From: Acidovorax sp. NB1 | Lineage (GTDB): Bacteria; Pseudomonadota; Gammaproteobacteria; Burkholderiales; Burkholderiaceae_C | Assembly (NCBI RefSeq): GCF_005405905.1 | Contig: NZ_BJHU01000059.1 | Coordinates: forward strand, 62,433 to 126,432 | Direction: 5' to 3' | DNA: 64,000 bases | Shown here: one piece after another, positions 25,962 to 35,174 of the stretch | Layout of the letters: each line of letters opens with the position of its first letter | How positions within the stretch are numbered: the first letter of the stretch is position 1 | The notes under the pieces: model-generated | Databases searched by the model: none | What the model saw: the letters and a program-made list of their open reading frames with translations, nothing else | What the model was told of the DNA's origin: nothing | Translations under genes and position numbers: made by a program

Positions 25962-27263
25962 TCATCTCAACCAGACGACAGGCGCAGTCACGATCTGCGG
26001 GAACACGACCAGCAGCGCCAGGATCAGCACGTAGGTGATGAGAAAAGGATTCACGCCCTTGATGACGCTGTGCATCGAGATGCGCCCCACCCCGGCCACC
26101 ACGTTGAGCACCGTGCCCACCGGCGGGGTGATGAGGCCGATGGCGCCGTTGAGCACGAACATCAGGCCGAAGTACACCGGGTCGATCCCCGCCTTGACGG
26201 CGATGGGCAGCATCACGGGCGCAAAGATCAGGATGGTGGGCGTGAGGTCCAGCGCCGTGCCGATGAGCACCAGCACGATCATCATCACGGCCATCAGGAG
26301 GCGCGGGTTTTCCACCAGCGGGCCCAGCCAGCTGGTCAGTACATTGGGCAGGTCGGCCAGCGTGATCATGTAGCTGGCCACCTGGGCGCCAGCGCACAAG
26401 AACATCACGATGGAGGTCGTCCTGGCTGCACGCACCAGCACGCCATAGATGTCGGCCAGCTTCATTTCGCGGTGGATGAACAGCGCCACCACCAGTGCGT
26501 AGAACGCGGCCACCACGGCGGCCTCGGTGGGGGTGAACACACCGGTCTTCATGCCGCCGATGATGATGAGCGGCATCAGCATGGCCCAGAAGGCGCGCAC
26601 CGTGGAGCGCAGGCGGTCCTTGATGGGCAGGGGCTGGCCCTGGGGCAGGTCCATGCCGCGCAGCACCCAGCGCCAGGCAAAGATGAGGCCCACCCCCATC
26701 ATCAGCCCCGGCACGATGCCCGACACAAACAGCGCCGAGATCGAGGTGTTGGTGGTCACGCCGTAGATCACGAAGGGCATGGACGGCGGGATGATGGGCG
26801 CAATGATGCCGCCCGAGGCAATCAACCCGGCGGATGTGTTCATGGGGTAGCCCTGCTGCCGCATCATGGGCAAGAGGATGGTGGCCAAGGCTGCAGTGTC
26901 GGCCAGGGCCGAGCCGCTCATGCTCGCCATGAGCACCGCAGCGCCAATGGCCACGTAACCCAGCCCGCCCCGGATGTGCCCCACCCAGGCCTGCGCCATG
27001 TCGATGATGCGGCGGCTGATGCCACCCGAGTTCATCAGCTCACCGGCCAGGATGAAGAAAGGCACGGCCAGCAGCGGAAAGCTGTCCACCCCCGCCACCA
27101 GGTTCTGGGCGAGCAACTGCGCATCCCAGAAGTCGAGCACCCAGGCCATGCCTGCGCCCGTAAGCACCAGGGCGAGGCCCATGTTCATGCCGGTGCCCAT
27201 CAGCACCAGCATGCCCAGCGAAAAGACCACAAAGGCCAAGGCTTCAGGCGTCAGTCCGAACAT
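25962..27263 (-). CDS. dctM: TRAP transporter large permease (DctM family)
   Basis: A 433-residue inner-membrane protein with about 12 hydrophobic helices; conserved stretches include FFILAGELMNSGGISRRI near 70 and GGIIAPIIPPSMPFVIYG near 150. ATG 27263 overlaps the dctQ stop (TGATG); a GTG directly ahead is possible. It uses the sodium gradient to import the DctP ligand. Confidence 0.92.
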   Translation of the reverse strand: MFGLTPEALAFVVFSLGMLVLMGTGMNMGLALVLTGAGMAWVLDFWDAQLLAQNLVAGVDSFPLLAVPFFILAGELMNSGGISRRIIDMAQAWVGHIRGGLGYVAIGAAVLMASMSGSALADTAALATILLPMMRQQGYPMNTSAGLIASGGIIAPIIPPSMPFVIYGVTTNTSISALFVSGIVPGLMMGVGLIFAWRWVLRGMDLPQGQPLPIKDRLRSTVRAFWAMLMPLIIIGGMKTGVFTPTEAAVVAAFYALVVALFIHREMKLADIYGVLVRAARTTSIVMFLCAGAQVASYMITLADLPNVLTSWLGPLVENPRLLMAVMMIVLVLIGTALDLTPTILIFAPVMLPIAVKAGIDPVYFGLMFVLNGAIGLITPPVGTVLNVVAGVGRISMHSVIKGVNPFLITYVLILALLVVFPQIVTAPVVWLR

Positions 27264-27775
27264 CACTCCACCTCCGCGCCGTGGCCCAGGTCCAAGGGCT
27301 TGCGTTGAATCAGTTCAATGGTTGCCATCACCCCGATGGCAACCGCACACAAAAAGGCCGGCAGTGGCAGCAAGGCCGCCGGGTAGGCCATGACCACCGA
27401 GCGGCTGCCCATGCCCACCACCACCTGCTGCCAGGCACCCCAGGCCAGCATGGCGCAGGCCGCCATCACCAGCAGGCGAATGGCAGCGGTGAGCACGCCA
27501 AACGCCACTGGGCGCTTGGCCAGCAGGCCCGCCAGGCTGGTGAAGGCCATGTGCTCGCCTGCCGGGTAGGCGGCGGCAGCGCCGATGAACACCATCCAGA
27601 CGAACAGCAGGCGAGACAGCTCTTCGCTGGCCGCCACGCCGCTGCCAAAGCCGTAGCGCAGCACCACGTTGATGAACACGGCCACGGCCATCACGCCCAG
27701 GCAGCTGGCCATGAGCACCTGGGAGACCCGGGCAAAGCGGCTTTGCGGCGCGGCATCTTGTGCGGGGGAACTCAT
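27263..27775 (-). CDS. dctQ: TRAP transporter small permease (DctQ family)
   Basis: A 170-residue membrane protein with four hydrophobic helices and the family motif LSRLLFVWMVFIGAAAAY near residue 65. Start ATG 27775 overlaps the gluconokinase stop (ATGA) and its stop overlaps dctM. The open frame continues upstream into gntK but that part is out of the gntK frame and not coding. Confidence 0.9.
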   Translation of the reverse strand: MSSPAQDAAPQSRFARVSQVLMASCLGVMAVAVFINVVLRYGFGSGVAASEELSRLLFVWMVFIGAAAAYPAGEHMAFTSLAGLLAKRPVAFGVLTAAIRLLVMAACAMLAWGAWQQVVVGMGSRSVVMAYPAALLPLPAFLCAVAIGVMATIELIQRKPLDLGHGAEVE

Positions 27776-28293
27776 GCGGTCTCCTTTGTGGCCAGCCAGG
27801 CCGAGGCCTGCTGCTGCAGGGTGGGCAGGTCCCGCAGGGCATCCAGGCGCAGCACGCCGGTTTCGCCCACGGGGGATTCCAGCGTGGCGAACTGGCTGTC
27901 CACCAGCGCGCTGGAGAAAAAATGTGTGCCCGCACGCGCTGCAACGCGCTGGCCTGCATGGGTGCGGTCGATCTCCAGAAAAACAAAGCGCAGGCCCGGG
28001 CAGGCGCTGCGCAGCCTGTCGCGGTACGCCTTCTTGAGCGCTGAGCAGGTCAGCACCACACCCTGCGGCTGCGCCTGCAGCAGTTGCCCCAGCGTGCTCA
28101 GCCAGCCCTCGCGATCGGCGTCGGTCAGCGCAATACCCTGGCGCATTTTTTCGCGGCTGGCGGGGCTGTGGTGGTCGTCCCCTTCGATGAGGGGAAGACC
28201 TTCGGCCTGGGCCAGGGCAGCGCCCAGGCTGGACTTGCCACAACCGGCCACCCCCATGACGACCAGATAAACCGATAACGGCGTAAAACTCAT
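27772..28293 (-). CDS. gntK: Gluconokinase
   Basis: A 173-residue P-loop kinase that phosphorylates gluconate to 6-phosphogluconate. Walker A is GVAGCGKSS near residues 15-23, followed by EGDDHHSP and LTCSALKKAYRDRLR, all typical of GntK. It is the first gene of the minus-strand unit gntK-dctQ-dctM-(dctP), directly preceded by a LacI-type operator. The longer open frame upstream of ATG 28293 is non-coding and would run through both operators. The dehydratase edd is not in the window. Confidence 0.93.
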   Translation of the reverse strand: MSFTPLSVYLVVMGVAGCGKSSLGAALAQAEGLPLIEGDDHHSPASREKMRQGIALTDADREGWLSTLGQLLQAQPQGVVLTCSALKKAYRDRLRSACPGLRFVFLEIDRTHAGQRVAARAGTHFFSSALVDSQFATLESPVGETGVLRLDALRDLPTLQQQASAWLATKETA

Positions 28294-28294
28294 A

Positions 28295-28311
28295 TTGGTA
28301 GCGCTATCCAA
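28295..28311. promoter_or_regulatory. LacI/GntR-type operator 1
   Basis: TTGGTAGCGCTATCCAA is a near-perfect palindrome (TTGG-TAGCGCTA-(T)CCAA) ending at the gntK start codon. It has the central CG of LacI-family sites and matches operator 2. Confidence 0.75.
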
Positions 28312-28408
28312 TGAATCCAAAAAAATGCATCTCTGCAGATGCCTCCAAAATGCGAGCAATGACTCGGCCAACATGCCAAAAAACACGCCAACTGTCTTGC
28401 CCAGGCCT

Positions 28409-28426
28409 TTGGACAGCGCTATCCTA
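28409..28426. promoter_or_regulatory. LacI/GntR-type operator 2
   Basis: TTGGACAGCGCTATCCTA, sharing AGCGCTATCC with operator 1, 114 bases away and 36 bases before the regulator start. Two sites in the divergent region suggest looping and autoregulation. Confidence 0.75.
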
Positions 28427-28461
28427 ACCAGATCAACACCCATCCCAATGAGGGTTAACCC

Positions 28462-29487
28462 TTGAATAAATCCGAGACCCGGCGCCGATCCAGCGGGCGC
28501 ATCACGCTGAGCGACGTGGCCAAGGCGGCGGGCGTCAGCCCCATCACGGCATCCCGCGCACTGCGCGGCGAGCGCGGCGTGGCCCAAGAGCTGGTGCAGC
28601 GGGTCAAGGACGCGGCCCAGCAGCTGGGTTATGTGCCCGACCCGGCCGCGCGCGCGCTGGCCTCGCAACGCAGCGTGCAGGTGCCGGTGCTGGTGCCACT
28701 GCTGTCCAACGCGCTGTTTGTGGACGTGCTCGAATCCGTGCACCGCACCCTGTTCCCCGAGGGCTACCAGGCCCTGATCGGCGTGACGCACTATGACCCG
28801 CAGGAAGAAGAACAACTGCTGCGCACCTACCTCGCCCACCGCCCGGCGGGCCTGCTGGTCACCGGCTTTGACCGCACCGAGGCCGCGCGCCAACTGATTG
28901 CGGCCAGCGGTGTGCCCTGCGTGCACCTGATGGAGATGACCCCGGCCCCCGGCGTGTTCTGCGTGGGGTTTTCGCAGCAGGACGCGGGCCACAGCATGAC
29001 GGCCCACCTGCTGGAGCGCGGCTATAAAAACGTGGCCTTTGTGGCCGCCCAGCTCGACCCGCGCACCATGCAGCGCGCCGAGGGCTATCGCCGCTGCCTG
29101 CGTGAAGCAGGCCGGTACGACCCCAAGCTGGAACTGCTAAGCCCGCAGCCCTCATCGATGCGCCTGGGCGGTGAACTGCTGGAGGAGCTGCTGCGCACCC
29201 GCCCCGGCGTGGATGCCATCTTCTTCTGCAACGACGACCTGGCCCAGGGCGGCCTGCTGGCTGCGCAGCGCCTGGGCCTGTCGGTACCCGGCCAGGTGGC
29301 GATTGCGGGCTTCAACGACCTGGCGGGCAGCGACCAGATGCTGCCGCCCCTGACCACCGTGCGCACGCCACGCTCTGCCGTGGGCGAGGCCAGCGCACGC
29401 ATGCTGCTGGCGCTGATGCGCGGCGAGGTACCGGAGCACAACTCGGTGAATCTGGGGTTTGAGCTGACCATTAGAAGCAGCACCTGA
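28462..29487 (+). CDS. gntR: LacI-family transcriptional regulator (GntR type)
   Basis: A 341-residue repressor. The N-terminal helix-turn-helix (ITLSDVAKAAGVSPITASRA, residues 14-33) with hinge and a periplasmic-binding-like effector domain follow. It starts at TTG 28462 with AGGG eleven bases upstream; no better ATG keeps the HTH. Divergent from gntK-dctQM, with two matching palindromes between them, so it most likely represses that unit and responds to gluconate or its phosphate. Confidence 0.9.
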   Translation: MNKSETRRRSSGRITLSDVAKAAGVSPITASRALRGERGVAQELVQRVKDAAQQLGYVPDPAARALASQRSVQVPVLVPLLSNALFVDVLESVHRTLFPEGYQALIGVTHYDPQEEEQLLRTYLAHRPAGLLVTGFDRTEAARQLIAASGVPCVHLMEMTPAPGVFCVGFSQQDAGHSMTAHLLERGYKNVAFVAAQLDPRTMQRAEGYRRCLREAGRYDPKLELLSPQPSSMRLGGELLEELLRTRPGVDAIFFCNDDLAQGGLLAAQRLGLSVPGQVAIAGFNDLAGSDQMLPPLTTVRTPRSAVGEASARMLLALMRGEVPEHNSVNLGFELTIRSST

Positions 29488-29553
29488 GATCGCGAATCTG
29501 CAGTGCCGCCCTCGGACTTGCTATCCGCGGGCTCCAGTCCCCGCGCGGCCACT

Positions 29554-31212
29554 TCACACCGCCGCCAGCGCCCTGCTGGATGACGAACCACCCTGACCCT
29601 TCATCTCCTTGCGAAGCGCCACCGCATCGCGCGCCTGCGACGGCGCCGAGGCGTCGATGCGGAACACCTGCACCGTCTCGGTCATGGTCTGCGCCTGGCC
29701 ATTGAGCTGCATGGCCGAGGCGGCGTTTTCCTCCACCAGCGCTGCGTTCTGCTGCGTGATGGTGTCCAGTTGCGCCACGGCCGAGTTGACCTGCGAGATG
29801 CCGCTGAGCTGCTCATTCGATGCACTGTGGATCTCGCCGATCAGCGTGTTCACGCGGCGCACCAAGTCCAGCGACTCGGTCATGGTCTTTTGCGCGGCAT
29901 CGGTCTTCTCGTGGCCTTCGCTTACCTTGTTGGCCGAGTCGTCGATGAGCTGGCGGATTTCCTTGGCGGCGGACTGCGTGCGGTGCGACAGGCTGCGCAC
30001 CTCCGAGGCCACCACGGCAAACCCGCGCCCCTGCTCGCCCGCACGCGCTGCTTCCACGGCAGCGTTCAGAGCGAGGATGTTGGTCTGGAACGCGATGGAG
30101 TCGATGAGCTGCGTGATCTCGCTGATGCGGCCGGATGCGGCCTGGATCTGCTTCATGGTGTCAGCAACACCGTCTACGGCGCTGCTGCTGCGCTCGGTGA
30201 CCTGGGTGGCCTGTGTGGCCAGCACCGTAGCCTGGCGGGCGGATTCGGCGGTCTGCTTGACGGTGCCGGTGATCTCTTCCATTGACGCTGCGGTCTGCTG
30301 CAGGTTACTGGCCTGCGCCTCGGTGCGGGACGACAGGTCCTGGTTGCCCTGCGCGATCTCGCGGGTGGAGACCTGCATGTGTTCGCTCTCCTGCCGCGCA
30401 TCGCGCACGATGGACAGCAGGTTCACATTGAGCTGCGCCAGCGCCTTCTGCAGCTGCCCAACCGTATCGGTGCGCGAGGCTGAAAACTTTTGCGTGAGGT
30501 CGCCCGCCGCCATGCGGTTGGCCCAGCGCAGCATTTCCACCAGGGGCAGCACCGTGACCCGGTGCAGGTACACCGCCATGGCGATGGCGGCCACCACCAC
30601 ACCCACCCAGGCCACGCCCGAGCCCAGCGTCATCGCATACCCGCCCAGCGCGGCAGCCCCCCACGACAGCAGGACCAGCAGCAGGGTGCACAGCGCGATC
30701 TTGCCCAGGGGCCCCGGCTGCAACGCCATCATCAGGCGGCCCATGAAGGTGTCGGTGATCAGCTGCCCACCGCGCAGCACATGCACCAGCCTGCCTGCCT
30801 GTTTTTCGGCCTGCATGGTGCGGTAGAGCTGGTCGGCCCCCTGGATCTGTTCGCGCGTAGCCTCGGTGCGCACCGACATGTAGCCCGTGGGCTGGTCGCC
30901 CTGCATGAGCGGCGTGACGTTGGCCATGACCCAGTAGAACGAGCCGTCCTTGCGCCGGTTCTTGACCGGTGCCGACCAGGGGATGCCTTTGGCGATGGTC
31001 TCCCACATGTCGCGGAAGGCCTCCTCGGGCATGTCCGGGTGCCGGATCATGTTGTGGGGCTGGCCCAGGAGTTCTTCTTTTTCGTAGCCGCTGACCTCGA
31101 TGAACATCGGGTTGCAGTACAGGATGCGGCCCTTGAGATCGGTGGTGGACACCAGAGTCTGGCCTTTGGGAAACGCATATTCGTGCGTGCTGACGGGCAG
31201 ATTGACGCGCAT
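29554..31212 (-). CDS. PAS-containing methyl-accepting chemotaxis protein (Aer-like)
   Basis: A 552-residue chemoreceptor. Residues 10-120 form a PAS domain like that of Aer ([40 protein letters not shown]), which in Aer holds FAD and senses redox state. Two hydrophobic stretches at about 168-212 anchor it without a periplasmic domain; HAMP follows, then the signalling tip with [20 protein letters not shown] near 390. AAGGAGG precedes ATG 31212. A C-terminal CheR-binding pentapeptide is not seen. Divergent from narK with 470 bases between. Confidence 0.9.
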   Translation of the reverse strand: MRVNLPVSTHEYAFPKGQTLVSTTDLKGRILYCNPMFIEVSGYEKEELLGQPHNMIRHPDMPEEAFRDMWETIAKGIPWSAPVKNRRKDGSFYWVMANVTPLMQGDQPTGYMSVRTEATREQIQGADQLYRTMQAEKQAGRLVHVLRGGQLITDTFMGRLMMALQPGPLGKIALCTLLLVLLSWGAAALGGYAMTLGSGVAWVGVVVAAIAMAVYLHRVTVLPLVEMLRWANRMAAGDLTQKFSASRTDTVGQLQKALAQLNVNLLSIVRDARQESEHMQVSTREIAQGNQDLSSRTEAQASNLQQTAASMEEITGTVKQTAESARQATVLATQATQVTERSSSAVDGVADTMKQIQAASGRISEITQLIDSIAFQTNILALNAAVEAARAGEQGRGFAVVASEVRSLSHRTQSAAKEIRQLIDDSANKVSEGHEKTDAAQKTMTESLDLVRRVNTLIGEIHSASNEQLSGISQVNSAVAQLDTITQQNAALVEENAASAMQLNGQAQTMTETVQVFRIDASAPSQARDAVALRKEMKGQGGSSSSRALAAV

Positions 31213-31404
31213 GAAACCCCTCCTTGTGGAAAACCTTGTCACCCCAGAAAAACTGAACTGAAAAAAGCCTTGGAAAAGTCGGTTTCATCCTATGGCGAAA
31301 ATTTTCTTTCGCAAACAACTAAATCGCCGCGCGCCGCACGCTCACCAAAAGAGTGCATTCCTCCAGCGCCGCGCCCCAAAGCGCAGCAGCCCGGCGGCCA
31401 AATA

Positions 31405-31460
31405 CTCACCATTTGATAGCAATGAATTGAATATGGGCGCGCGGTAACGGCAATTTTTTA
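31405..31460 (+). repeat. Dispersed ~60-bp repeat in the narK upstream region
   Basis: ATTTGATAGCAATGAATTG, GGGCGCGCGGTAACGGC, then AATTTTTTATTC. Layout agrees with the family but the middle is divergent. It lies 25 bases upstream of the sigma-54 promoter, much as the copy before nrtA does. Confidence 0.5.
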
Positions 31461-31484
31461 TTCAAACACCCAAAACAACCCGGC

Positions 31485-31500
31485 TGGCACAGGCATTGCT
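31485..31500 (+). promoter_or_regulatory. Sigma-54 promoter of narK
   Basis: TGGCAC-AGGCA-TTGCT, an exact match to the -24/-12 consensus. Transcription should start near 31511, immediately ahead of the first hairpin of the leader. Confidence 0.88.
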
Positions 31501-31513
31501 TGCTGTTTGGTGC

Positions 31514-31637
31514 GGCCAACGCTGGCCGTGTATCAGCCCGGTGCAACGGCGGATTGGGCGAACTGGACGATGGCGTCTTCATGGAATGCAAATTGGCTGC
31601 AAGGCCTGCGCGATCCATGCAGGCGCCTTTTTGTTTT
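31514..31637 (+). ncRNA. ANTAR-responsive antitermination leader of narK
   Basis: P1 is GGCC-AACGCT-GGCC (31514-31527; loop A1 and G4). P2 is GGAC-GATGGC-GTCT (31565-31578; G4 kept, G in place of A1). The terminator is GGCGTCTTCATGGA (31572-31585) with TCCATGCAGGCGCC (31614-31627), 13 of 14 pairs, followed by TTTTTGTTTTT. P2 and terminator overlap, so only one can form. Confidence 0.82.
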
Positions 31638-31682
31638 TGCCCCGGCTGGGGGAGTCCTTCAGCCCTTTTGCGCACGATCGCC

Positions 31683-32897
31683 ATGCTTCAATTCCGCGAG
31701 TTCCTCAAGTCCGGCCACGCCCCCACGCTGTGGTCGTCCTTCCTCTACTTCGGTTTCTCGTGCGCTGTCTGGGTGATCAACGGTGCCATGGCGCCGTTCA
31801 TCCGAGACAGCTTCCAGCTCACGCCCACACAGATGGGCATGATGCTGTCCATCCCCATCTTTGCCGGTGCGCTGATGCGCTTTCCGCTGGGCATCCTGGC
31901 GCAGTACATCGGGCGCAAGAACGCCACGCTGGTCGAGATGGCGGGCATCTTCGTGGCCATGGGCTACGGCTACCTGTTTGTGCACGACTACGGCGACCTG
32001 CTGGCCATGGGCATCCTGCTGGGCGTGGCCGGGGCCAGCTTTGGCGTGGCGCTGTCGCTGGGCTCGGGCTCCTTCCCGCCACGGTACAAGGGCCTGGCCA
32101 TGGGCATCGTGGGCGCGGGCAACGTGGGCACGGCCGTGGCCGCCCTGCTGGCCCCCGCGCTGGCGCAGAAGTTCGGATGGCAGGCCGTGTACGGCTTTGC
32201 CGCCGTGAGCGTGGCCGTGCCCGCGATCGTGATGGCGGTCTTTGCCAAGGAGCCCACCGACCTGGCAGCCCACTCGACCTTCCGCGAACACATTGCCTGC
32301 CTGTTTGAAAAAGACGGCTGGGCGTTCAGCCTGATCTATGCCGTGACCTTTGGCGGCTTCATCGGCCTGACCACCTTTTTGCCCAGCTATTTTTATGACC
32401 AGTTCCACGTGAGCAAGGTGCAGGCAGGCCAGCTCACCATGCTGGCGGCCTTTCTGGGTGCAGCGCTGCGCATCTTTGGCGGCTGGCTGTCGGACCACTG
32501 GGGCGGCGTGAACACGCTCACCGCTGTGCTGGCCATCACGGCTGTGAGCATGGTGCTGTGTGGCCTGGCCGAGAACTCGCTGCCCGTCACCATGCTGCTC
32601 TTCCTGGTGTGTTTTGCAGCGCTGGGCGCGGGCAATGGCGCCCTTTTCCAGCTGGTGCCCTTGCGCTGGCCGCTGACCACGGCCGTGGCCGGCTCGATGA
32701 TTGGCGAGATCGGCGCCCTGGGCGGCGGCCTGATCCCCAGCGGTATGGGCATCTCGCGCCAGTACACCGGCACCTACCTGTGGGGCTTTGTGGGCATTGC
32801 GGTGTGCGCGCTGGCCATGCTGGTGCTGCTGCGGGTGATGCAGATCCGCTGGACGCGGACATGGGCAGAGAAGGGTGGACGCGCGCGCAGCGCATGA
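31683..32897 (+). CDS. nasA: Nitrate/nitrite MFS transporter (NarK/NasA family)
   Basis: A 404-residue, 12-helix inner-membrane transporter. The nitrate signature GAGNVGTAVAALLAP lies near residue 140 and a second one, GEIGALGGGLIPSG, near 343. ATG 31683 follows the attenuator; the open frame running back to 31500 would pass through the terminator and is not coding. Assimilatory use is inferred from the leader and neighbours. Its last eight codons and stop are the first unit of a tandem array continuing downstream. To avoid confusion with the reductase, narK would also be a fair name. Confidence 0.92.
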   Translation: MLQFREFLKSGHAPTLWSSFLYFGFSCAVWVINGAMAPFIRDSFQLTPTQMGMMLSIPIFAGALMRFPLGILAQYIGRKNATLVEMAGIFVAMGYGYLFVHDYGDLLAMGILLGVAGASFGVALSLGSGSFPPRYKGLAMGIVGAGNVGTAVAALLAPALAQKFGWQAVYGFAAVSVAVPAIVMAVFAKEPTDLAAHSTFREHIACLFEKDGWAFSLIYAVTFGGFIGLTTFLPSYFYDQFHVSKVQAGQLTMLAAFLGAALRIFGGWLSDHWGGVNTLTAVLAITAVSMVLCGLAENSLPVTMLLFLVCFAALGAGNGALFQLVPLRWPLTTAVAGSMIGEIGALGGGLIPSGMGISRQYTGTYLWGFVGIAVCALAMLVLLRVMQIRWTRTWAEKGGRARSA

Positions 32898-33117
32898 CCG
32901 GCGTAGCCGGTGAGCACGCAAGCGCTCGCCACACTTCCAGCAAAAGGGCGGTCGGGCACGCAGTGCCTGAGCTGGCGCAGCCAGCCAACGCGCAGCGTTG
33001 CCCGCACTTTCGCTAGAAGGGCGGCCGTACGCGCAGCGCATGACTTGCGTTAAGCAAGTAAGCGCGATAGCGCTTGCCGAACCTTCGCTAAAAGAGGGAT
33101 GCGCGCGCGGCGCATGA
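32871..33117 (+). repeat. 73-nt tandem array repeating the narK 3' end
   Basis: Four units end in TGA at 32895, 32968, 33041 and 33115 (spacing 73, 73, 74). Each unit carries the equivalent of AAGGGYGG..CGCAGYGCMTGA, which in units 1-3 reads KGGRxRSA-stop; unit 1 is the real end of the transporter gene. After each of the first three stops follows a small hairpin with different arms but the same place (CCGGC/GCCGG, GCTGGC/GCCAGC, CTTGC/GCAAG). Units 2-4 are non-coding copies. Confidence 0.85.
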
Positions 33118-33142
33118 CCGGCGCCAGCGTTGCCCCCTGAAA

Positions 33143-33241
33143 CTCCCTCTCCCCTCGCGGGAGAGGGTTGGGGAGAGGGGGTATCAGCGCCCCAAGGAAA
33201 GCACCCTCTCCCCCCGCCCTCTCCCGCGAGGGGAGAGGGAG
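33143..33241. repeat. Large perfect inverted repeat
   Basis: Two 25-base arms (33143-33167 and 33217-33241) are exactly complementary; key ends are CTCCCTCTCCCCTCGCGGG and its complement. The inner GGGGAGAGGGGG and CCCTCTCCCCCC can pair as well. It resembles the interspersed purine/pyrimidine-arm hairpins scattered in many proteobacterial genomes. It lies between convergent genes and may stop transcription from both sides. Confidence 0.82.
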
Positions 33242-33398
33242 CCCAAAGGCAGTGCCCTGTGAAAGAGACTGCTACCCACCGTGGCGCACACCCAAACAAG
33301 ACGGCGTGTTGCTGAAGATTCAAGCAAAAAATGGCTCTTCCGCCTTCTGCATAAGCACTTACAGCTACATTTTCAGGAGCAAATCCAGCTCCCCAGTA

Positions 33399-35174
33399 CT
33401 ACCTCGGCAAGAACAGCACCCAGTAGATCAACAGCAGGTTCACCAGCACGCTCACCGCCAGCGCGATCTTCCACAAGGCCGTGGCGTCGCGCTGCATCAG
33501 CGGCTGCGGGCCGGGGGCTGACAAGGGGCGGGATGCGCCGCGCTCCAGCGCCAGCAGCAGCTCCTCGGCCGTTTCAAAGCGTTGTGTGCGCTGGCGCGCC
33601 ACGGCCTTCAGGGCGATCTGGTCGAGCCAGATGGGCACGCCGGGGTTGTGGCGGCTGGGGGCCACCGGGTCGCGGTGGTAGCGGCCCAGCTGGTACTGCA
33701 CCACCTCGCCATAAGGCAGGCGGCCGTGGCTCAGCAGCTGGTAGAGCGTGACGCCCAGCGCAAACAGGTCGCTGCGCGCGTCGGGCAGTTGCCCCTCGGT
33801 ATCGCCGCTTTTTTCATAGCCGGGCCACTGTTCGGGGTTCATGTAGCTGGGCGTGCCCGCGTGCAGTTGGCGCGTGGCCTCGGGCTCGCGGCCCGACAGG
33901 GCCACGCCCAGGTCCAGCACGCGCAGCACACCGTCGTCGCCCAGGTGCAGGTTGTGGGGCTTGATGTCGCGGTGCACCACGCCCTGGCGGTGCAGCCAGC
34001 CCAGCACGCGCGCGGCCTGCACCACCACCGACACGGCCTGCGGTACGGGCAGGTGCTGGCGGCTGCGCAGGCGTTGGCCCAGGGTTTCGCCCGCGTGCCA
34101 GTCGTACAGCAGGTAGAAGGCGCTGGCACCCTCGCCTCCCCTTCCATCGCCGTCCTGCCCGTCGCCCGCAGGCCAAGTGTTGAGCCGCGCCAGATGGGCC
34201 GCAGCCTGGCCCGACTGCATGCGCCGCGCCACCCAGGCCTCGTGCGCGAGCGTGGCGCGCTCTTCGGCATCGTGGGCGCGCGTGGGCAGCAGGGTTTTGA
34301 GGGCATACAGGCGCTGCGTGGCGCCGTCGCGCACCTGGTACAGCCGGTGGATGCCGTTGTCGGCCACGATGGCCGTGACCGTGAGGCCGTCCACCATGTC
34401 GCCCACCTTGAGCAGGGGCAGCACGGGCAGGTCCTGCGCGCGGCGGGACTCGTCCTGCAGCGTGGCCTCCAGCGCGCCCTGCACCCGCACCACCAGGGCC
34501 GTAACGTTGTCGCTGCTGCCCCGGCGCAGCGCGGCCTGCACCAGCTCGTCGCTGAGCGCCTGGGCCGCCACGCCCTCCTGGCGCAGCAGTTGCCGCAGCT
34601 CGCGCTCGGGCAGGCTGCCATGCACGCCGTCGGACAGCAGCACGAACAGGTCGCCGCTGTGCAGCTCGCCCTGGCTGTAGTCCACCACCACATGGTCATC
34701 GAGCCCCATGGCACGGGTGAGCTGGTGCGCAAAGTCGCGTTGCGCCATCACATGGTCGGCCGTGAGCAGCTGCAGGCGCCCGCCGCGCAGCAGGTAGGCG
34801 CGGGTGTCGCCCACATGGGCCAGGGTGTACGACTGACCGCGCAGCACCAGCGCGGTGAGCGTGGTCAGGCCCACGGCAGGCTGGCGGCGCCGGTTCATGG
34901 AGACGAGCCAGCCGTTGTGCGCGTTCAGGATGCGGTCCAGCGCCACGGTGGTGTCCCAGGTCTCGGGGGTGGCGAAGTAGTCGCCCACCAGGGTGCTCAC
35001 CGTGGTCTGGGCGGCCTCGCGGCCCTTGCCGCCCGTGCTCACGCCATCGGCAATGGCGGCAATGGCGCCGCGCTCGCGGTCACGCCCCTGCCCCACCACC
35101 AGGGCGGCGAAGTCCTCATTCACCTCATTGCGGCCCGCCAGTGAGGCCTGGCCCACATCCAGTTCAAAACTCAT
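33399..35174 (-). CDS. Fused PP2C phosphatase - Ser/Thr protein kinase
   Basis: A 591-residue bifunctional protein. Residues 1-235 form a PP2C phosphatase with metal-binding motifs IADGVSTGG (42-50), AHVGDTRAYLL, LLSDGVHG (179-186) and SSDNVTALV (220-228). Residues 262-545 form a Hanks-type kinase with Lys293 (YALK), HRDIKPHN (401-408) and DLG (421-423) in place of DFG. A C-terminal helix near 570-590 anchors it in the membrane. A homologue lies between nasA and nirB in Pseudomonas aeruginosa, so its link to nitrate assimilation is conserved, but here the gene is inverted. Its targets are unknown. Confidence 0.92.
   Translation of the reverse strand: MSFELDVGQASLAGRNEVNEDFAALVVGQGRDRERGAIAAIADGVSTGGKGREAAQTTVSTLVGDYFATPETWDTTVALDRILNAHNGWLVSMNRRRQPAVGLTTLTALVLRGQSYTLAHVGDTRAYLLRGGRLQLLTADHVMAQRDFAHQLTRAMGLDDHVVVDYSQGELHSGDLFVLLSDGVHGSLPERELRQLLRQEGVAAQALSDELVQAALRRGSSDNVTALVVRVQGALEATLQDESRRAQDLPVLPLLKVGDMVDGLTVTAIVADNGIHRLYQVRDGATQRLYALKTLLPTRAHDAEERATLAHEAWVARRMQSGQAAAHLARLNTWPAGDGQDGDGRGGEGASAFYLLYDWHAGETLGQRLRSRQHLPVPQAVSVVVQAARVLGWLHRQGVVHRDIKPHNLHLGDDGVLRVLDLGVALSGREPEATRQLHAGTPSYMNPEQWPGYEKSGDTEGQLPDARSDLFALGVTLYQLLSHGRLPYGEVVQYQLGRYHRDPVAPSRHNPGVPIWLDQIALKAVARQRTQRFETAEELLLALERGASRPLSAPGPQPLMQRDATALWKIALAVSVLVNLLLIYWVLFLPR

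Noticed and set aside
32898-33316. Possible CRISPR array after narK because of regular 73-base spacing
   Set aside because: There are no unique spacers between constant repeats: whole 73-base units are repeated and diverged, with coding sequence in the first unit, and no cas genes are nearby.
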